Positions 8,411 to 16,334 of a stretch of 64,000 nucleotides of DNA are shown here, one piece after another (within the stretch, counting starts at the first letter, position 1; each line of letters starts with the position of its first letter). A program made the position numbers and the translations under genes. The DNA comes from Variovorax sp. J22G73 (GTDB taxonomy: Bacteria > Pseudomonadota > Gammaproteobacteria > Burkholderiales > Burkholderiaceae_C), in assembly GCF_030317035.1 (NCBI RefSeq), contig NZ_JASZYK010000003.1:186001-250000 (forward strand), written 5' to 3'. The notes below the pieces were generated by a model, which had not been told where the DNA came from, did no database searches, and worked only from the letters and a program-made list of their open reading frames with translations.

Positions 8411-9468
8411 CGCTTTTGCGCCGCCGCGAACAGCGCCCCGCGAATCAACTGCAGCGACTGCCCGTGGCGGGCCGGATCGGCGGACACGTTCGAGGTGACG
8501 GCCATCACCAGTTCCATGGGCGGGTGCACCCAGATGAACTGGCCACCGTAGCCGGCCGCCATGAAAGTCGGCCGCGCCGCCTTGGAGGGCACCACCCACC
8601 ACATGTAGCCATAGGGCAGCGACGCCGGCAGACCGCCCGCGTTCTGCGCCGTGGTGGCCTGCGCGACAAAAGACGCCGGAACGACCTGCCTGCCGTCCCA
8701 CACCCCGTTCTGCAGAAAGAGCTGGCCCAGCCGAGCCATGTCTTCGGTGCGCATGCCCACGCCTCGCTGATACCTGGGCTCGTGCAGGCCCAGTGGCACG
8801 ACCAGTTGCTCGCGCGTGTAGTCGGCCACCGGCATGCCGACCGCCTTCTCGAGCACGCTCGCGAGCACGGGAATCAGCGCGTTGTCGTAGGCAAAGGCCT
8901 GCCCGGGCGCGTGGGCCAGCGGCCGCGCCCACGCATCGCGCGGGCGGCCCGCCGGGCGGGTGCCGGTGGGGTCGTCGACCGCGAAGCCGGCGCTCATGGT
9001 GAGCAGGTGGCGCACGGTGATGGCCTGCGCGCGCGGGTCGGTGTTCAACGCTGCCCACTCGGGCATGAGCGCGACCACCGGCTGGTCGAGGCTGGCGATG
9101 CGGCCTTGCGCGACGGCGATGCCGGCCAAGGTCGACAGCGCGCTCTTCATCACCGAGTGCACGTCGCGCAACGCATCGGGATTGCCGTCGCGCCAGTACT
9201 GGTAGACCAGGCGGCCGCCCTGGGCGACGACCACGCTCTGCACGTCGGTGAAGCGCTCGGCGATGGTCTCGTTCACACCCTGGAAGGCAGCGGCGTCGAG
9301 CGCCTGTTGCGCTGGCGTGGAGGGCCGCCACTGCGCGGCCGCGCCCAGCGCCACGAGCGGCAGTGCCAGCGCGAGGGAACGGGCAAGGGAGCGAGCCAGG
9401 GATCGGGCGTAGGCACGGGCACGGGCACGGGCAAGGTGCCAACGCGCGGGAGTCGAACTGCTTTGCAC
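8395..9468 (-). CDS. Serine hydrolase of the class C beta-lactamase/esterase family
   Basis: The 357-residue protein is exported and has the beta-lactamase fold: the nucleophile motif SVMK in VHSVMKSALS, the YDN motif in AYDNALIPV, and C-terminal YGGQFIWVHPP in place of the KTG box. The start is taken as GTG at 9468, with AAGGAG 5 bases upstream. The N-terminus is a low-complexity Arg/Ala/Leu stretch (ARARARAYARSLARS) leading into a hydrophobic signal, produced by short GC-rich repeats. Members act as esterases, D-aminopeptidases or peptidoglycan-modifying enzymes. It lies directly downstream of the TonB receptor on the same strand (47 bases), so may process the imported ligand; that is inference. 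Confidence 0.82.
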   Translation of the reverse strand: MQSSSTPARWHLARARARAYARSLARSLARSLALALPLVALGAAAQWRPSTPAQQALDAAAFQGVNETIAERFTDVQSVVVAQGGRLVYQYWRDGNPDALRDVHSVMKSALSTLAGIAVAQGRIASLDQPVVALMPEWAALNTDPRAQAITVRHLLTMSAGFAVDDPTGTRPAGRPRDAWARPLAHAPGQAFAYDNALIPVLASVLEKAVGMPVADYTREQLVVPLGLHEPRYQRGVGMRTEDMARLGQLFLQNGVWDGRQVVPASFVAQATTAQNAGGLPASLPYGYMWWVVPSKAARPTFMAAGYGGQFIWVHPPMELVMAVTSNVSADPARHGQSLQLIRGALFAAAQKREQDK

Positions 9469-9515
9469 GGCGTCTCCTTCGTCAGGTGGTCGAACCGCGC
9501 GATTCTGCCAAGCCC

Positions 9516-11978
9516 TCAGAACTTGTACGTCGCCTTCACCCATGCATTGCGCGGCGCGCCGTAGGTGTAGCCGTTGTACCCGCCCAGCCCAGTGTAGTAG
9601 CGCTTGTCGCCCAGGTTCTCGATGTTCAGCGAGGCGCTCAGCTGCTTGTTGAAATCGTAGCGCGCCATCAGGCCGATAAGCGTCAGGCCGCCCTGCGTGG
9701 CGCGGCCGGTGCCGTAGGACTCGTCGTAGTAGATGTCGCTCTGGTAGCTCACGCTGCCGCCGATGGTGAGCTTGCTCCAGTCGCCCGGAAAGCGGTAGCT
9801 GGTGGCCACGCGGAACAGGCGGCGCGGGTACGTGGGGTTCAGCAGCACCTCCTTGTTGTCGCGCTTGGCGTGGTAGGTGTAGCCGCCCATCACCTGCCAG
9901 CCGCGTGCGAGCTCGCCCGACACGGTGGCCTCGAAGCCCTTGCTGCGCGCACCCTTCACGGCGCGGTACGGCGCGGTGCCGTCGCCCAGCAGCGGCGCGC
10001 CGCTGTCGAGCACGGCCAGGTTGTCTTCCTGCGTGCGGAACACCGAGAAGCTGGTGTTGAGCCTGCCGTCCCAGTGCTCGCCCTTGATGCCCAGCTCGGT
10101 GTTGGTGCCGCGCTTGGGGTCGAGCACCTGGTTGCTCGCGTCGCGCAGGGTGTTGGGCTGGAAGATGTCGGTGTAGCTCGCGTACAGCGAATACTCCTTG
10201 CTCAGGTCGTACACCACGCCCACGTAGGGCGTGAACACGGCGTCTTCCTTCACGGGCTTGTTGGTCACCAGCGCGCCGCGCGTGCCGTTGGTCCACAGGC
10301 GCTGCGACGAGGTGTTCTCGTACCAGCTCACGCGCCCGCCCACCAGCACCGAGAGCGCGTCCGCCGGCCTGAAGCGCACGGCGCCGTACAGGCCCTTTTC
10401 TTCGGTCTTGCCGTTGAACTGGTTCAGCGGGTAGTCGAACGAAGGCTGCGCGATGGCGCCCAGGTTGAAGATGCTCACCGTGCGGCGGTCGAAGGCGTTG
10501 GGCACCGCGCCCCAGTTGCCATAGCCGTAGGTGTAGCGGTTGATGTTCAAGCCCACCGAGGCCTCGTGCGTGCGCCCGAACAGCTCGAAGGGCCCGGTGG
10601 CGTACACGTCGAGCGACTTGTTGTTGCTCTCGGCCGGGTTGTTGGCCACCTGCACCACGCCCAGGTTGGCCAGCGGGTTCAGCGCGGCCGGGTACAGCCA
10701 GAGGTCGCCGCTGAAGCGCTCGCGGTCGTTCCTGGCGTAGGCCGCGTCGGCCTTCAGGCGCCAGCCGTTGTCGAAGCGGTGGTCGAGGTTCACGAACAGG
10801 CGCTGCGTGGTCATGTCCCATGTGCTCCAGGGCGTGCTGGAGTTGTACGAGCGCGGCAGGCTGGTGGCCAGGCCGTTGCGGTAGAAGAGCGGCGACTGGC
10901 CGAAGTTGGCGCCGTCGATGGCGGTCTTCTGGTACTCGTAGCCGGCGCTCAGCAGGGTGCGGGGCGACAGGTCGAGTTCGGCGATGCCGTAGAACACGTC
11001 TTCGGCCTGCTTCTTGTTGTCGATGAAGCTGTCGCCCGCGGTGTACGAAGCCACCACGCGGCCGCGCAGCGTGCCGGCGGCGTTCAGGCTGCCGCCCATG
11101 TCGAGTTCGCTGGTGTAGCGGTTCCACGAGCCGAAGCCCGCGGTGACGTGGCCCGAGAACTCGGTGCCCGGGCGCTTGCGCACCAGGTTGACCGAGCCGC
11201 CCGGCGAGCCCGCGCCGTTGAGCAGGCCGGCCGCGCCGCGAATCACTTCCACGCGGTCGTAGATGCTGGTGCTCGCCATGCTCGACTCGCCCGCCACGGT
11301 GTTGTACGAGAGCGTGGGCACGCCGTCGATCAGGGTGCCCAGCGCGAAGCCGCGCGACGAGAAGGTCACGCGCTCGTCGAGCCGGTCGGCCACGATGCCG
11401 GGCGTCTGGCGCAGCACGTCGACCAGGGTGCTCAGGTTCTGGTCTTCGATCTGCTGGCGGCCGATGACGCTGACCGACTGCGGCGTCTCGCGCAGCGAAA
11501 GCGCCATGCGCGTGCCGGCGCCGGTGGCGTGCGTGGTGTACGAGCCGGTGGCTTCGGTGGTGGTGTCGGCAGGGCCCTGGGCCGAGACGGTCACCGCGGG
11601 CAGCGTGGCTTCGTCGGCGCCCGACGCGGCCCGCACCGGCTTGACCACCACCGCGTTGCCGTTGAGCTCGGCGGCCAGGCCGCTGCCCGCGAGCAGCCGG
11701 CCCACGGCGTCGCGCGGCGTGAGGTTGCCCGAGACGGCGGGCGCGGTCTTGCCGGCGACCAGCGCGGGCGGGAACATGAGCTGCAGGCCGGCCTGGCGTG
11801 CCAGCTCGTTCAGCGCGGGGCCCAGCGGCTGCGCGGTGATCGCGAGGGGGCGCGAAGTGTTGAACACGCCCGCGGCCTGCGGCTGCTGCGCGTGGGCCGT
11901 GGCCGACAGGCTCGCGGCGAAGGCGGTGGCAGCGGCGACCAGGGCCAGGGGTGCAAGAACGAAACGCGGTTGCCGCAT
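9516..11978 (-). CDS. TonB-dependent siderophore receptor with STN signalling domain
   Basis: The 820-residue outer-membrane receptor has a signal peptide ending ATAHA-QQ, a secretin/TonB short N-terminal domain (about residues 45-110, ending LTPRDAVGRLLAGSGLAAEL), a TonB-box-like LPAVTVSA, a plug domain (RETPQSVSVIGRQQIEDQN, VEVIRGAAGLLNGAGSPGG) and a beta barrel ending in ATYKF with the terminal Phe needed for insertion. The STN domain marks it as a transducer that signals through a FecR-type protein. The matching FecR and ECF sigma genes are upstream at 13486-15251, separated by two opposite-strand genes. The ATG at 11978 gives the best signal peptide. The ligand is unknown; ferric siderophore is the family expectation. 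Confidence 0.92.
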   Translation of the reverse strand: MRQPRFVLAPLALVAAATAFAASLSATAHAQQPQAAGVFNTSRPLAITAQPLGPALNELARQAGLQLMFPPALVAGKTAPAVSGNLTPRDAVGRLLAGSGLAAELNGNAVVVKPVRAASGADEATLPAVTVSAQGPADTTTEATGSYTTHATGAGTRMALSLRETPQSVSVIGRQQIEDQNLSTLVDVLRQTPGIVADRLDERVTFSSRGFALGTLIDGVPTLSYNTVAGESSMASTSIYDRVEVIRGAAGLLNGAGSPGGSVNLVRKRPGTEFSGHVTAGFGSWNRYTSELDMGGSLNAAGTLRGRVVASYTAGDSFIDNKKQAEDVFYGIAELDLSPRTLLSAGYEYQKTAIDGANFGQSPLFYRNGLATSLPRSYNSSTPWSTWDMTTQRLFVNLDHRFDNGWRLKADAAYARNDRERFSGDLWLYPAALNPLANLGVVQVANNPAESNNKSLDVYATGPFELFGRTHEASVGLNINRYTYGYGNWGAVPNAFDRRTVSIFNLGAIAQPSFDYPLNQFNGKTEEKGLYGAVRFRPADALSVLVGGRVSWYENTSSQRLWTNGTRGALVTNKPVKEDAVFTPYVGVVYDLSKEYSLYASYTDIFQPNTLRDASNQVLDPKRGTNTELGIKGEHWDGRLNTSFSVFRTQEDNLAVLDSGAPLLGDGTAPYRAVKGARSKGFEATVSGELARGWQVMGGYTYHAKRDNKEVLLNPTYPRRLFRVATSYRFPGDWSKLTIGGSVSYQSDIYYDESYGTGRATQGGLTLIGLMARYDFNKQLSASLNIENLGDKRYYTGLGGYNGYTYGAPRNAWVKATYKF

Positions 11979-12047
11979 GGGTGGAGAACTCCGAAACAAG
12001 GGGAAAGAAAGGCGTGGAAACGGGGACGAAAAAAACGTCGCTGAACA

Positions 12048-12077
12048 TGGAGTCGCACGGCGCGGCGGAACCCTCAC
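12048..12077 (-). promoter_or_regulatory. Copy 1 of a 12-9-9 element, candidate ECF-sigma promoter for the TonB receptor
   Basis: On the minus strand the element reads GTGAGGGTT, nine variable bases, CGTGCGACTCCA. The same two blocks with identical spacing occur at 14723-14752 before fecR. Its downstream edge lies about 70 bases before the receptor ATG. Conservation in two control positions of the same regulon suggests recognition by the ECF sigma factor encoded at 14697-15251. This is inference; no other copy was noticed in the window. Confidence 0.55.
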
Positions 12078-12183
12078 GTCCGTGGCGCAAAATTATTCGA
12101 AGGCCTTGCCGGTGCCCGAGACCGGCGGCTCACGCTGACCCACCCGTTCACCCTGTTCGCTCCCTCGCATGAAAGGAAAGCCG

Positions 12184-12600
12184 ATGCCCGACACCGACGA
12201 CCTTGCTTCGCAGCCGCTCTATCACGGCACCAAGGCCGACCTGAAGCCGGGCGACCTCATCGCGCCGGGCTACGGCTCCAACTACGGCAAGGGCAAGCAG
12301 GCGCTCTACGTGTACCTGAGTGCCACGCTGGAGGCCGCCACGTGGGGCGCCGAGCTGGCGCGCGGCGACGGGCCAGGGCGCATCTACACCGTGGCGCCGA
12401 CCGGCCCCATCGCGGACGACCCGAACCTCACGGACAAGAAATTTCCGGGCAACCCGACGAAGTCGTACCGCTCCAAGGACCCGCTGCGCGTGACCGGCGA
12501 GGTGCTGGACTGGAAGGGGCATTCGCCCGAGCAGCTCAAGGCGATGAAAGACGGGCTGGAGCGGCTGAGGCTGATGGGGGTGGAGGCGATCGAGGACTGA
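12184..12600 (+). CDS. arr: Rifamycin ADP-ribosyltransferase (Arr family)
   Basis: The 138-residue protein closely follows the Arr family, which inactivates rifamycins by transferring ADP-ribose from NAD to the ansa chain. Diagnostic segments are YHGTKADLKPGDLIAPG (His of the NAD site), YLSATLEAATWGAELA, IYTVAPTGPIADDPNLTDKKFPGNPT and YRSKDPLRVTGEVLDWKGHSPE. The start is taken at 12184 because AAGGAAAG lies just upstream; an in-frame ATG at 12169 has no ribosome site. It is on the opposite strand to, and inserted between, the receptor and fecR of an iron-signalling set. Chromosomal arr genes are known in environmental bacteria, and the natural substrate may not be rifampicin. Confidence 0.93.
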   Translation: MPDTDDLASQPLYHGTKADLKPGDLIAPGYGSNYGKGKQALYVYLSATLEAATWGAELARGDGPGRIYTVAPTGPIADDPNLTDKKFPGNPTKSYRSKDPLRVTGEVLDWKGHSPEQLKAMKDGLERLRLMGVEAIED

Positions 12601-12608
12601 GCCGCGGC

Positions 12609-12653
12609 GCATGGAGCGCATGGAGCGGATGGAGCGTGCGGAGCGCATGAAGC
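12609..12653. repeat. 9-base tandem repeat, five units
   Basis: Five 9-base units run without a gap: GCATGGAGC twice, then GGATGGAGC, GTGCGGAGC and GCATGAAGC. The array begins 9 bases after the arr stop codon and fills most of the gap to the next gene. Confidence 0.75.
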
Positions 12654-12704
12654 ACGGCCGGCCGCCTCCACAATTTCGCCTCGATTGCTCCCTAAGGTGC
12701 GCGG

Positions 12705-13442
12705 GTGCTTCATCTCGCCCGCCTTCCTTTCCGCTTCCCCGTTCGCCTTCCCCGTAGCTTCCTTGCTCGCCGAGCGGGCCCGCGCAAGACGCTGACTACC
12801 GTCGTCGGCACGACGCTCTCTGTGCTCGCGGTTCTCGCCGCCGGCTGTTCGCAACCGCCCGCCGCACCGGTGGAAAGCCGGGCCCGGCTCGCTCCCGCGC
12901 CAACCCCGCAAAGCGTCTGCAGCGTCGAGCTGTACGGCGACTCCATCCTGCACGGCGGCTACCTCGGCGACCGCCGGTTGAAGGAGCCGCCCGCCGATGC
13001 GCTGCGGCGTTTGCGCCCGCGCTACCGGGTGGTCGATCGCTCGGTGAACGGCGAAACGGCCGGCACCCGCTCGGCTTCGTTCGCGAGCGAAGAGCGATCG
13101 GGCCGCATCGTCGTCATCCAGTACGGGCTCAACGACGCCATGCAGGGGCTGCCGCTGGAAACTTCTTTGCGCGCGATGGTCGCCAAGGCCAGGGCGGAAG
13201 GCCGGCATGTGGTGCTCACGGGCCTGTCGCGCACGCTGGTCGGCGCCGACGTGCGCGACCGGGGCGACGCCGCGGTGCGGCGGGTGGCCAGGGAGCTGGC
13301 CGTGCCCTTCGCCGACTGGGGCAGCGTGCCGGTGCGCCCCGCGGAGATGGCGGACATCCTGCACCCGGACCAAGCGTATTCGGCTCGGCTCGTCGAGCAC
13401 CTGGTGAGGGTGCTGGACACCGTGGCGCCCGAATGTGTGTGA
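12705..13442 (+). CDS. SGNH/GDSL-type hydrolase lipoprotein
   Basis: The 245-residue product begins at a GTG at 12705 with AAGGTG upstream. It has a basic N-region and a lipoprotein signal ending VLAAGC (Cys 48). The catalytic domain has block I YGDSILHGG (Ser 80), the block III-like IQYGLNDAM and the block V DILHPDQAYS with the catalytic Asp-His pair. Family members are esterases or lipases acting on lipids, acylated sugars or peptidoglycan. As a lipoprotein it should sit on the envelope. It follows arr on the same strand after a 104-base gap holding a tandem repeat. The long N-region means an internal start is possible. Confidence 0.82.
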   Translation: MLHLARLPFRFPVRLPRSFLARRAGPRKTLTTVVGTTLSVLAVLAAGCSQPPAAPVESRARLAPAPTPQSVCSVELYGDSILHGGYLGDRRLKEPPADALRRLRPRYRVVDRSVNGETAGTRSASFASEERSGRIVVIQYGLNDAMQGLPLETSLRAMVAKARAEGRHVVLTGLSRTLVGADVRDRGDAAVRRVARELAVPFADWGSVPVRPAEMADILHPDQAYSARLVEHLVRVLDTVAPECV

Positions 13443-13475
13443 CTTGCGCGTGAACTGCGTATAAGAGCTCGGGCC

Positions 13476-13499
13476 TCGCCGGCCACTACTGGCCGGCGA
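13476..13499. terminator. Hairpin carrying the fecR-1 stop codon in its loop
   Basis: TCGCCGGCC at 13476-13484 and GGCCGGCGA at 13491-13499 pair perfectly around a six-base loop that holds the fecR stop codon. It lies between two convergent genes and neither side has a T-run, so it may limit readthrough or stabilise 3' ends rather than act as a classic intrinsic terminator. Confidence 0.45.
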
Positions 13500-14700
13500 C
13501 CCCGACCACCTCGAGCACCGACCCACGCCGCTCCAGCCGCACCGGCAGCAACTGCGGCAGCGCCTGCGCGAAGGTGCCGACCTGCCGCAGGTCGAAGCTG
13601 CCGCCCAGCCGCATCGCGCCCACTGCCGGGTCGCGCACCACCAGGCCGGTGTCGCCGTAGCGTTCGAACTCGGCCAGCGCCTGCGCCAGCGGCGTGTCGT
13701 CGAAGCTCACGCGGCCCTGGCGCCACGCGGCCACGCCGCCCGGTGCCACGGCGACGACGGGCGCCAGCCGGCCGGCTTCGTCCGCCGTCACGCCCTGGCC
13801 CGCGCCCAGTTCGACACCGACACCGATACCGATGCCGGCATCGGCGCCCGGCGCCCCGCGCAAGGCCGCGCCCGACACCCGCACCCGGCCCGACTCCACC
13901 GCCACGGTGGTCTTGCCCGCGTCGATGCCCGAGGGCGTGTGGCGCACCGAGAAGCGCGTGCCGACGACCACCACGCGCGCGGCGCCAGCCAGCACGTGGA
14001 AGGGCTGCGCGGGGTTGCTGCTGACGATGAACATCGCCTGCCCGCCGACCAGCCGCACCTCGCGGTGCTCGCGGTACAGGCGCACCTCGGCCTGGGTGGC
14101 GGCGTCCAGCTGCAGCGTGCTGCCGTCGGGCAGGTCCACGTTCAGCCGCTGGCCGCGCGCGGTGGCGTAGTGCTTCTCGAAGGTGGGCTGGCTGCGCCAG
14201 CGGTCCCAGCCGAGCCAGCCGCCGCCGACCACGCCCACCGCCGTCGCGGCCATGGCGGCCTGCGGCACGAGGCGGCCGAGGTCGAGCAGCCATGCGCGGC
14301 GGCCGGGGGAGGCGGGGCGCTGGCGCGGCTTGGCGTGCGCGGCGCTTGTGGCAGCGGTCGCGGCGGCGGTGGCTTGCAATGCGTCCACCTTCAGGCCCTG
14401 CTTCAACGCATGGACGTGCTCGGCCGGCAGCTGGCGCACGCCGTCGAGGCTGTGGCCGAGCGCTTCGTACAGCGGGCCGTGCGACGCGTCGGCGGCCAGC
14501 CAGGCGCTGAACTCGGCCTGCGCGGCGGCGTCGAGCCCGTCGTGGCTGCGCGAGGCCCACAGCGCGGCCTGCAGTTCGGCGGCGTCTTGCGTGCGCGCGT
14601 AGGCCTCGAACTCGCGTGCGTCGGCGTCGTCCTGGGCAGCGTTCCGGTCTGCGGTGCGTGAAGGCGTGGTGTCGTGGGGGGCGTCGGCCTGCTTTGTCAT
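13486..14700 (-). CDS. FecR-family anti-sigma/signal transducer (set 1)
   Basis: The 404-residue inner-membrane protein carries a cytoplasmic N-terminal segment with the DUF4880-like pattern (DAAAQAEFSAWLAADASHGPLYEALG), one membrane helix (QAAMAATAVGVVGGGWLGW, near residue 160) and a periplasmic FecR domain (DGSTLQLDAATQAEVRLYREHREVRLVGGQAMF, VVGTRFSVR). The C-terminal part (DTPLAQALAEFERYGDTGLVVRDP) is the STN-like half that docks the receptor. It should hold or activate the ECF sigma factor whose gene overlaps it by ATGA. An insertion of Gly/Val/Ile dipeptide-rich sequence (GADAGIGIGVGVELGAG) comes from a short repeat. The ATG at 14700 is chosen from the overlap. Confidence 0.88.
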   Translation of the reverse strand: MTKQADAPHDTTPSRTADRNAAQDDADAREFEAYARTQDAAELQAALWASRSHDGLDAAAQAEFSAWLAADASHGPLYEALGHSLDGVRQLPAEHVHALKQGLKVDALQATAAATAATSAAHAKPRQRPASPGRRAWLLDLGRLVPQAAMAATAVGVVGGGWLGWDRWRSQPTFEKHYATARGQRLNVDLPDGSTLQLDAATQAEVRLYREHREVRLVGGQAMFIVSSNPAQPFHVLAGAARVVVVGTRFSVRHTPSGIDAGKTTVAVESGRVRVSGAALRGAPGADAGIGIGVGVELGAGQGVTADEAGRLAPVVAVAPGGVAAWRQGRVSFDDTPLAQALAEFERYGDTGLVVRDPAVGAMRLGGSFDLRQVGTFAQALPQLLPVRLERRGSVLEVVGVAGQ

Positions 14701-15251
14701 GGCTTCTTTGGCTTCTTGTAGTTGGAGTCGCACGAGGCCGTCAAACCCTCACCCCCCGATTCACCCCGCAGCTGCCGCTCGCACGCCCGGCAGGCCAGCC
14801 GGCCGCGGGCGATGTGCTTTTCGACCATGCTGACCGAGGCGCCCATGCGCTCGGCGATCTCGGCGTGCGAAAGCCCGTCGAACACATGCAGCACGAAGGC
14901 CTCGCGGCAGCGCGGCGGCAGCGCCTCGATGGTGGCCACGTACGCGTTCACGCCCTGCGTGGAGGCGGCGATGGCATCGGGCTGCAGCTGCGCGGCGGCG
15001 GCGGGGTGCTCGGCCTCGGGCAGGCCGTCGAGGTCGCGGTGGTCGCGCAGCAGGCTGCGCCGGTGCCGGTCGACCATCACGTGGCGGGCCGTCTGGTAGA
15101 GCAGGGCGCGGGGCTCGGCAATGGGCACGGCGGCGCGCTGCATGGCGAGCACGCGTGCATAGCTTTCCTGCACGATGTCGGCCGCCGCGTCGCGGTCCTG
15201 GAGTGCGCGCGCGCAGAAATTCAGCAATTCACGGTAGTAACGGGTAACCAC
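14697..15251 (-). CDS. ECF sigma factor, FecI-like (set 1)
   Basis: The 184-residue protein has sigma-70 region 2 (DRDAAADIVQESYARVLAMQR, LLYQTARHVMVDRHRR) and region 4 (IEALPPRCREAFVLHVFDGLSHAEIAERMGASVSMVEKHIARGRL), typical of iron-starvation sigma factors. The start is a GTG at 15251. The stop overlaps the fecR start, indicating translational coupling. The extended C-terminus (SCDSNYKKPKKP) is encoded by the same bases that form the second 12-9-9 element, so the element constrains this tail. Expected targets are the TonB receptor at 9516-11978 and fecR. Confidence 0.9.
   Translation of the reverse strand: MVTRYYRELLNFCARALQDRDAAADIVQESYARVLAMQRAAVPIAEPRALLYQTARHVMVDRHRRSLLRDHRDLDGLPEAEHPAAAAQLQPDAIAASTQGVNAYVATIEALPPRCREAFVLHVFDGLSHAEIAERMGASVSMVEKHIARGRLACRACERQLRGESGGEGLTASCDSNYKKPKKP
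14723..14752 (-). promoter_or_regulatory. Copy 2 of the 12-9-9 element, before fecR and inside the sigma-factor gene
   Basis: The minus strand shows GTGAGGGTT, nine bases, CGTGCGACTCCA, ending 22 bases before the fecR ATG. Block sequences and spacing are identical to the copy upstream of the TonB receptor, while the nine central bases differ. It could give fecR a separate sigma-dependent promoter. Confidence 0.5.
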
Positions 15252-15256
15252 AAGAA

Positions 15257-15300
15257 ATCCAAAGCCATGGGACGGTCCCGTCTGCAGGTTGGCTTTGGAT
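15257..15300 (-). terminator. Nested hairpin between the prp operon end and the ECF sigma start codon
   Basis: ATCCAAAGCC at 15257-15266 pairs with GGCTTTGGAT at 15291-15300, and the 24-base interior contains the smaller stem GGGACGGTCCC at 15269-15279. On the minus strand the stem is followed by TTCTT and then the GTG start of the sigma gene. It may terminate the prp operon, or form a structured leader of the sigma mRNA; both are inference. A GATAAT sequence (minus strand, 15335-15340) could be a -10 for such a leader. Confidence 0.5.
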
Positions 15301-15409
15301 GGGTGGCTGGCCTGGACGCTCGGGAGCGGCAGGCATTATCTACGAGGGGCGCATGGCAAGGCCAGGGTCAGGGTCAGAGCCTGGGCATGCATCGGCCCCT
15401 CGGTTGCCT

Positions 15410-16273
15410 TCAGCTCGCGTAGCGCTTTTCCAGCGCGTCGAGTTCGGGCTTGCGCACCAGCCGCTGGCGCTCGGCAAAGGGCACGACCAGCGCCGGGTCT
15501 TCGTCGATGCGCTTGGTTTCGCGCAGCACCGTCAGCGCCTTCTGCATGCCCGCGACAGCGCCCTGCAGCGCCGCGTTGGCATACAGCACGATGCCGTAGC
15601 CCAGGCCGGCCAGTTCCTCGGCGCCGAAGATGGGCGTCTTGCCGCCGATCACCATGTTCATGAGCTGGGGCTTGGCCAGGCGCCGTGGCAGCGCGCGAAT
15701 CTGCTCGGCGGTGGTCACGGCCTCCACGAACAGGATGTCGGCGCCGGCCTCGCTGAACTTCTGTGCGCGTTCGATCGCGGCCTCGAAGCCCAGCGTGGCG
15801 GCCGCGTCGGTGCGCGCCATGACGAGCAGGTCGGCGTCGGTGCGCGCGTCCACGGCGGCCTTGATCTTGTCGACGGCTTCTTCGGTGGAGATCACGTCCT
15901 TGCCCGAGAAGTGGCCGCAGCGCTTGGGCGCGACCTGGTCTTCGAACTGGATGCAGTCGGCGCCCGCACGCTCCAGCACGCGCACCGTGTGGCGCACGTT
16001 CAGCGCATTGCCGAAGCCGGTGTCGGCGTCCACGATCAGCGGCAGGGCCACGGCGTCGCGGATGCGCGCGGTGTGGTCGGCAATTTCGTGCAGGCCCATG
16101 AAGCCCTGGTCGGGCAGGCCGAACCACATGTTGGTGACGCCCGCGCCGGTGACGTAGATGGCGTCGAAGCCCAGGTCTTCGACGACGCGCGCCGACAGGG
16201 CGTTGAAGGCGCCGGGCACCAGCACGCCGCGGCGCGCCTCGGCCAGGGCGCGGAGTGTCTTGCGAGTGGACAT
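15410..16273 (-). CDS. Isocitrate lyase/PEP mutase family enzyme, probable methylisocitrate-type lyase
   Basis: The 287-residue TIM-barrel protein has the family core: LPLIVDADTGFGNALNV (Mg-binding Asp), CIQFEDQVAPKRCGHFSGKDVIS with the KRCGH catalytic loop, and VMARTDA. As the last gene of a methylcitrate-cycle cluster it is the expected 2-methylisocitrate lyase, releasing pyruvate and succinate. However, it lacks the SGGGVAAGSLGLPDLG segment of canonical PrpB and instead has VTGAGVTNMWFGLPDQGF, closer to the dimethylmalate lyase, carboxyphosphonoenolpyruvate mutase or oxaloacetate decarboxylase branches. The family is certain, the exact substrate is not. It is spaced 61 bases from prpF. Confidence 0.8.
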   Translation of the reverse strand: MSTRKTLRALAEARRGVLVPGAFNALSARVVEDLGFDAIYVTGAGVTNMWFGLPDQGFMGLHEIADHTARIRDAVALPLIVDADTGFGNALNVRHTVRVLERAGADCIQFEDQVAPKRCGHFSGKDVISTEEAVDKIKAAVDARTDADLLVMARTDAAATLGFEAAIERAQKFSEAGADILFVEAVTTAEQIRALPRRLAKPQLMNMVIGGKTPIFGAEELAGLGYGIVLYANAALQGAVAGMQKALTVLRETKRIDEDPALVVPFAERQRLVRKPELDALEKRYAS

Positions 16274-16334
16274 GGCGGTTTCCTGAATGAAAAAGAGGGA
16301 GGGGGTCGGTGAACGATCGATGGAAGGCGCGGCC

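Noticed and set aside
8395..12090. A 1231-codon minus-strand frame covering the serine hydrolase and the receptor region
   Set aside because: Only the part from GTG 9468 has hydrolase motifs; the rest is the wrong frame of the TonB receptor gene.
15335..15340. GATAAT as a Fur half-site before the ECF sigma gene of set 1
   Set aside because: No second half with Fur spacing is present; it is kept only as a possible -10 element.
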